In this document: positions 6,865-7,209 of the stretch, piece after piece
How positions within the stretch are numbered: position 1 is the first letter of the stretch
Layout: each line of letters begins with the position of its first letter
Source of the DNA: JAGPKI01 sp052034135
GTDB taxonomy: Bacteria > Caldisericota > Caldisericia > UBA6126 > JAGPKI01
Reading direction: 5' to 3'
Assembly (NCBI GenBank): GCA_052034135.1
Contig: JBPOJC010000007.1
Location: 1 to 7,209 of the forward strand
DNA: 7,209 bases
Notes under the pieces: model-generated
The model's database searches: none
Told to the model about the DNA's origin: nothing
The model's input: only the letters and a program-made list of their open reading frames with translations
Made by a program: the position numbers and the translations under genes

Positions 6865-6870
6865 ATTATA
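6865..6870 (-). promoter_or_regulatory. Putative -10 element of the opp operon promoter
   Basis: A perfect TATAAT on the reverse strand, 40 nt before the oppA start codon. A -35 is not convincing: TTTTAA at 6888-6893 has a 17-nt spacer but matches TTGACA at only three positions. The upstream DNA is very A/T-rich and could act as an UP element. Transcription would begin near 6858, giving a leader of about 35 nt. No other good promoter is visible in the operon, so one transcript for all five genes is likely. Confidence 0.45.
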
Positions 6871-7209
6871 CATTTTTAACTAAAAACTTAAAACAATTTT
6901 ATAGTTTTATCTAAAAATCTTTATGAAAATTAAATCTTTACAAAAAAATATTACACTTGAAGACAATACTATTCTAAGCTTTTGCCATTATAAAAAATGT
7001 TTTTCAAGTGCGGAATATGAGATTCTTAGATTGATCGGATGATACTAATTAATGAGTGCATGAGTGTTGCCATCTTCAGGTGTACTTATAAAGAAGAATA
7101 TGGTAAATGTTTTATAATCTTTGAACTCTTTTATTGTGATCCATTATTTCCTTTAACTTAACTGATTCCAGAAAACGCTCTGAATGACTGCATATGACTA
7201 TTATTTAAT
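6871..7209. other. Upstream non-coding stretch to the right edge, no convincing gene
   Basis: Apart from the promoter elements listed, this 339-bp stretch has no frame long enough to trust. It contains a long-range inverted repeat (6954-7010). AAGCTTTT at 6976-6983 repeats a copy at 6851-6858. ATGAGTG occurs at 7052-7058 and 7060-7066, and ATGACT at 7184-7189 and 7194-7199 (a 10-bp period). A 40-codon frame at 7039-7161 (+) and a 10-codon one at 7112-7144 (-) are discussed separately. No tRNA or riboswitch was recognised. Confidence 0.5.
6942..7010 (-). terminator. Long-loop inverted repeat followed by a T-run; possible terminator of a gene beyond the right edge
   Basis: On the reverse strand CACTTGAA (7010-7003) is complementary to TTCAAGTG (6961-6954), followed after TAATA by seven T residues (6948-6942). 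Arms of eight and a U-tract resemble a terminator, but the 41-nt loop is far longer than usual. It would end transcription entering from the right, upstream of the oppA promoter. Support is weak. Confidence 0.25.

Noticed and set aside
6987..6992. Second TATAAT on the reverse strand as an alternative opp promoter
   Set aside because: No -35-like hexamer at 16-18 nt (TTCCGC matches at only two positions), and it lies inside the loop of the inverted repeat.
7112..7144. 10-codon reverse-strand frame with an AAAGGA before its ATG
   Set aside because: Too short to support as a gene; shifting frames gives only short broken stretches with no recognisable homology.
1..7209. CRISPR array, insertion sequence ends, tRNA or riboswitch
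   Set aside because: No regularly spaced repeats, transposase motifs, cloverleaf or known aptamer core were seen on either strand.

Overview
The window is AT-rich DNA (about one third G+C by eye) holding one incomplete forward-strand gene, a complete five-gene oligopeptide ABC transporter operon on the reverse strand, and an upstream regulatory stretch. The low G+C, frequent ATA and AGA codons, and OppA/B/C/D/F proteins that read like those of low-GC anaerobes fit a thermophilic or anaerobic lineage such as Firmicutes (Thermoanaerobacterales-like), Caldisericum or Dictyoglomus. This is inferred from style; there is no rRNA or other marker gene to fix it.

Layout. 3-1325 (+) is the C-terminal 440 residues of a large secreted protein. 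The fragment reads as beta-sandwich domains of the sort that follow the catalytic domain in subtilisin-like proteases, then a cohesin-like domain, then a C-terminal dockerin with two calcium loops. The frame is open to the left edge of the window, so the gene begins outside it. Its stop codon and the oppF stop codon lie in the same 6-bp palindrome TTATAA (1320-1325), so the two genes converge and overlap with no intergenic DNA.

The reverse strand, read from 6824 to 1320, carries oppA (lipoprotein peptide-binding protein), oppB and oppC (membrane permeases), and oppD and oppF (ATPases). The linkage is tight: an 81-nt gap A-B, an ATGA overlap B-C, a 12-nt gap C-D and a 26-nt overlap D-F. OppD starts at TTG and OppF most likely at an ATG inside the oppD end. 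OppA should capture peptides outside the membrane, OppB/OppC form the pore, and OppD/OppF hydrolyse ATP. Both ATPases keep the four C-terminal cysteines that bind a [4Fe-4S] cluster in studied relatives. If the neighbouring exoprotein is a protease, the pair would make a degrade-and-import arrangement for peptides, but they are transcribed separately.

6825-7209 holds the oppA ribosome binding site, a consensus -10 hexamer with a poor -35, a perfect 15-bp inverted repeat at the expected transcription start, and a longer-range inverted repeat followed by a T-run on the reverse strand. No convincing gene lies in this stretch. No tRNA, rRNA, CRISPR array, insertion sequence or known riboswitch was recognised in the window. 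The nearest thing to novelty is the cohesin-dockerin tail with its cysteine-flanked calcium loops; the transporter is a conventional Opp system.
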